A stretch of 7,001 bases of DNA, taken from the NCBI GenBank assembly GCA_003651045.1, contig QMTJ01000059.1, positions 1-7,001 on the forward strand, written 5' to 3'. Below, piece by piece: positions 4,995-7,001 of this stretch. The notes beneath the pieces are model-generated. The model saw only the letters and a program-made list of their open reading frames with translations. It was not told the DNA's origin and made no database searches. The stretch's first letter is position 1. The number at the start of each line of letters is the position of its first letter. Origin of the DNA: Thermoplasmata archaeon (lineage in GTDB: Archaea; Thermoplasmatota; E2; DHVEG-1). The position numbers and the translations under genes were made by a program.

Positions 4995-5018
4995 ATGGCC
5001 GCCATCTGTTGATCAACA
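4995..5018. repeat. Two adjacent short palindromes
   Basis: ATGGCCGCCAT (4995-5005) is a perfect inverted repeat around one central base. TGTTGATCAACA (5007-5018) is a perfect 12-base palindrome. They lie one base apart, 51 bases beyond the stop of the minus-strand secreted-protein gene. The first is GC-rich against an AT-rich background. They might be 3'-end structure or a protein-binding site. Confidence 0.4.
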
Positions 5019-5030
5019 AAACATGAAAAT

Positions 5031-5037
5031 AAAAAAA
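5031..5037 (-). terminator. Oligo-T terminator of the secreted-protein gene
   Basis: A7 on the plus strand reads as T7 on the minus strand, 33 bases after the stop codon. The two palindromes at 4995-5018 follow beyond it. Confidence 0.45.
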
Positions 5038-5069
5038 GTTTTAGGTATAATAATGTTTTTTGTTTCTCT

Positions 5070-5603
5070 CTAAAGAGTAAGAGTCATTCTGTTTGAAAAC
5101 GTTTGTAAAATACCCCTTAGTGTATTTATTAGCATGATTCTGTTTAGATTGCTCTTGGATAATACTCTAGGTATTTTGTTCATTGCCTTTGCCTGTGTTT
5201 CTTCTCCATGCATACAGATATCTACTTTTTTACCGAAGGGTCTATTCCAAAGATTAACTCGTACATGTTCCGAATCACCATAAAATGTATATTTTTTGTC
5301 TCCAACAGGGATACCTTTAACAGTAGCTGTGGATATAGTGTATGTTTTTCGTTCAAAGTTGACTGTATGAGAATAGTAACCATGTGAATCGGTAATTACA
5401 GTTCTTGACTCTCCATCACTGCAAGTAATGGTTACTGGAACATTTGCTAAAGTTATGTACGTGTTTTCTCCCCAGTCGTTTTCTATTACACCGTATACCG
5501 TCCCGTATATTGTACCAGTTGCTTCTGCACTAGCAGACATTGCACCAAAAGTTAACAACACCATAAAAGACGCGGCTAATATCGCAAACATTATCTTCTT
5601 CAT
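5070..5603 (-). CDS. Secreted small protein with a carboxypeptidase-regulatory-like beta domain
   Basis: I chose the ATG at 5603-5601 because GGAGGT (complement of 5611-5616) sits seven bases upstream, the strongest ribosome-binding site in the window, and because it opens a signal peptide. The frame extends further upstream, but without such a signal. The 177-residue product begins MKKIMFAILAASFMVLLTFG, a basic start plus hydrophobic core, with a likely cut after A26 in SASA-E. Residues 30-130 are strand-rich: GTIYGTVYGVI, then LANVPVTIT and TVITDSHGYYSHTV. This resembles the T-D-x-x-G-x-Y pattern of CarboxypepD_reg/Cna-B-like Ig folds, which usually serve binding or stalk roles outside the cell. 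Two cysteines (61 and 130) could form a disulfide. The tail (about 140-177) is basic and amphipathic, without an obvious membrane anchor. No catalytic motif is seen and the function is unknown. It lies downstream of aspS on the same strand, 206 bases away. Confidence 0.8.
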   Translation of the reverse strand: MKKIMFAILAASFMVLLTFGAMSASAEATGTIYGTVYGVIENDWGENTYITLANVPVTITCSDGESRTVITDSHGYYSHTVNFERKTYTISTATVKGIPVGDKKYTFYGDSEHVRVNLWNRPFGKKVDICMHGEETQAKAMNKIPRVLSKSNLNRIMLINTLRGILQTFSNRMTLTL

Positions 5604-5643
5604 TTTTTTCACCTCCCCCGCCTGTTTCTTTAAAGTTGAAAGT

Positions 5644-5660
5644 AGTACCGGCGGCGTACT
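5644..5660. repeat. GC-rich inverted repeat upstream of the secreted-protein gene
   Basis: AGTAC and GTACT flank a seven-base CGGCGGC centre. It lies 40-57 bases before the ATG, either at the predicted transcription start or inside the leader, depending on which TATA-like box is used. It stands out as GC-rich in AT-rich surroundings and may be an operator or leader hairpin. Confidence 0.3.
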
Positions 5661-5667
5661 TATACCA

Positions 5668-5709
5668 CTTTTATAGTACAAATTCAATAAATGATATTAT
5701 ATATTTAAA
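5668..5709 (-). promoter_or_regulatory. Promoter region of the secreted-protein gene
   Basis: Two TATA-like elements are readable on the minus strand. CTATAAAAG (complement of 5668-5676) predicts transcription from about 5646. TTTAAATATATAATATC (complement of 5693-5709) is a stronger AT box and predicts about 5675. Either gives a leader of 40-75 bases containing the ribosome-binding site. Their presence argues for transcription independent of aspS. Confidence 0.4.
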
Positions 5710-5809
5710 TTTTATGGTACAGTAATACAATAACGATATAACATAGATAATACAAGTTTATATGTGTAAAATTTTGCCGGAATAGTAGAACTATCTATAG
5801 GCTATTTTT

Positions 5810-7000
5810 TTATGGTGTCAACCTTGTTCTATCTCTGGGGAACAATATACATTCACGAATGTTTTTTATATCAAGGAGTTCCATTAGAAAACGTTCAATA
5901 CCGAAACCGAAACCACCATGAGGTGGCATACCATACCTGAATGCTTTAAGATAATACTTGAAATCCCCTGGGTTGAGATCACAAGCTTTTAACCGTTCTG
6001 TTAACAACTTGATATCATGTATACGTTGACTACCAGATGCAATCTCTACACCTTTACAAACAAGATCAAAACCCCGTGAATAACCATTTTTTTCAGGCAT
6101 AGTATAAAATGGTTTAGCATCAACTGGATATTTTGTGATAAAATAAAAATCGTTTCCTTCTTTTTTCATGATATCTCCAAAGAGTTTTTCCTCCTCAGCA
6201 CCAAGATCCTCACCCCATGATATCTCATAACCATTTTTATTAAGCTTCTCAATTACATCGTCATAAGTGATACGTTTAAAAGGCAGCTTAGGAACAACAA
6301 TTTTCTTTTTCAAAATATCTAATTCTTCTTTACATTCACTAGCGCGTTTCCACATATAACAAACAAGACCTTCTAAAACATTCATCACATCTCCTTCGTC
6401 TCTTATAAAAGCCATTTCTAAATCCACAGCAGTAGATTCATTAAGATGCCGTCTAGTATTATGTTCTTCCGCCCGGAAATACCAGGCGATCTCATACACC
6501 CGATCTAATCCAGTAGCCATCAACATCTGTTTATATAACTGTGGAGACTGAGCAAGAAAAGCATCCTTTTCAAAATACTTAAATTTAAAAACATCAGCTC
6601 CTCCCTCAGAAGAACTAGCTATAATCTTAGGAGTATGCACCTCAACAAAACCATGCTTTCTTAAATGCTCATGAACAGCATTAATAACAACATCTCTAAT
6701 CTTAAAAACAGCTTGAACCTCCGGTTTACGTAAATCAATAAAACGATTATCTAGACGAGTATCAAGCTCGGACTCAACCTTATCAACAACACCCAATGGT
6801 AGAGGAGTCTCTGCCTTTGATAAAACCTCAACCTCCTCGGGGATAACCTCATAACCATTCCTAGCCTTCTCACTTTTCTTACAAACACCCCTAACTGCTA
6901 TAACAGATTCACGAGGAAGATCAACCAATTCTTTAAAAACATCAGGTTTATCTTTTTTAAAAACTGTAACCTGAAGCGTCCCCTTCCGATCACGAAGTAT
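5810..7000 (-). CDS. aspS: Aspartyl-tRNA synthetase, archaeal type, 5' end cut by the window
   Basis: This cytoplasmic class IIb synthetase attaches aspartate to tRNA-Asp using ATP. The frame is open to the right edge: the codon at 7000-6998 is in frame and upstream residues (ILRDRKGTLQVTVF) continue the anticodon-binding OB fold. The TTG at 6928 is therefore internal. Of the protein, 396 residues are visible; about 37 N-terminal ones appear missing by comparison with remembered archaeal AspRS. Counting from the edge, the OB fold is at 1-70 and motif 1 is near 117-124 (GFVEVHTP). QSPQLYKQ is at 151-158, motif 2 FRAEEHNTRRHLNE starts at 175, and motif 3 GFGFGIER is at 363-370. The C-terminus RDRTRLTP is canonical. 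All catalytic hallmarks look intact. Whether it also charges tRNA-Asn cannot be settled, because one key position lies outside the window. No strong terminator is visible after the stop. Confidence 0.97.
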   Translation of the reverse strand: MLRDRKGTLQVTVFKKDKPDVFKELVDLPRESVIAVRGVCKKSEKARNGYEVIPEEVEVLSKAETPLPLGVVDKVESELDTRLDNRFIDLRKPEVQAVFKIRDVVINAVHEHLRKHGFVEVHTPKIIASSSEGGADVFKFKYFEKDAFLAQSPQLYKQMLMATGLDRVYEIAWYFRAEEHNTRRHLNESTAVDLEMAFIRDEGDVMNVLEGLVCYMWKRASECKEELDILKKKIVVPKLPFKRITYDDVIEKLNKNGYEISWGEDLGAEEEKLFGDIMKKEGNDFYFITKYPVDAKPFYTMPEKNGYSRGFDLVCKGVEIASGSQRIHDIKLLTERLKACDLNPGDFKYYLKAFRYGMPPHGGFGFGIERFLMELLDIKNIRECILFPRDRTRLTP

Positions 7001-7001
7001 A

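Noticed and set aside
5428..5676. 82-codon plus-strand frame with hydrophobic composition
   Set aside because: Mirror of the signal peptide and beta domain of the minus-strand secreted gene; the strong minus-strand ribosome-binding site decides the strand.
5604..5687. Longer N-terminus (28 extra residues) for the secreted protein
   Set aside because: It would bury the signal peptide and ignore the GGAGGT seven bases before the ATG at 5603.
6926..6928. TTG as the start of aspS
   Set aside because: The frame continues upstream to the window edge with recognisable OB-fold sequence, so this codon is an internal leucine.
1..7001. CRISPR array, intact insertion sequence or rRNA gene
   Set aside because: No regularly spaced repeats, transposase frame with terminal inverted repeats, or rRNA-like sequence was seen.

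Overview
This window looks like AT-rich archaeal chromosome, probably euryarchaeal and perhaps near Thermoplasmatota; I can support the domain better than the lineage. The archaeal signs are the C-terminus of a FlaK/PibD-type prepilin peptidase, an aTrm56 tRNA 2'-O-methyltransferase, an archaeal-type aspartyl-tRNA synthetase, two tRNA genes without encoded CCA, TATA-type promoters and oligo-T terminators.

Layout, left to right. (1) Bases 2-289 hold the end of a membrane peptidase gene that enters from the left. (2) Bases 410-2155 are a protein-quality-control block: a full type I DnaJ (J domain, four zinc-binding CxxCxGxG repeats, C-terminal substrate-binding domains), then a small heat-shock protein. 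Each has its own TATA-like box. (3) A tRNA-Val(CAC) on the minus strand converges on hsp20 across a short segment with oligo-T signals in both directions. (4) Bases 2464-3891 are a compact three-gene plus-strand unit: an unrecognised charged 115-residue protein, the tRNA C56 methyltransferase and an HD-domain metal-dependent hydrolase. It ends at a T7 run and is followed by tRNA-Leu(GAG). (5) Bases 4087-4662 are a small toxin-antitoxin module: a ribbon-helix-helix-like antitoxin whose end overlaps the start of a PemK/MazF-like toxin. A 28-base imperfect palindrome reaches into the antitoxin start codon. (6) Bases 4663-5069 have no intact gene but contain a possible decayed coding remnant and two short palindromes. 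(7) On the minus strand lie a small secreted beta-rich protein with a signal peptide (5070-5603) and a 5'-truncated aspartyl-tRNA synthetase (5810-7000).

The themes are protein folding and stress (DnaJ, Hsp20), tRNA biology (two tRNAs, Trm56, AspRS) and one accessory patch (toxin-antitoxin, possible relic, secreted protein) next to a tRNA gene. I see no clearly novel multi-gene system. The best leads are a hairpin over the dnaJ ribosome-binding site, which could act as an RNA thermometer, and the palindromic operator candidate of the toxin-antitoxin module. The unknown protein ahead of trm56 and the secreted protein are the least explained genes.
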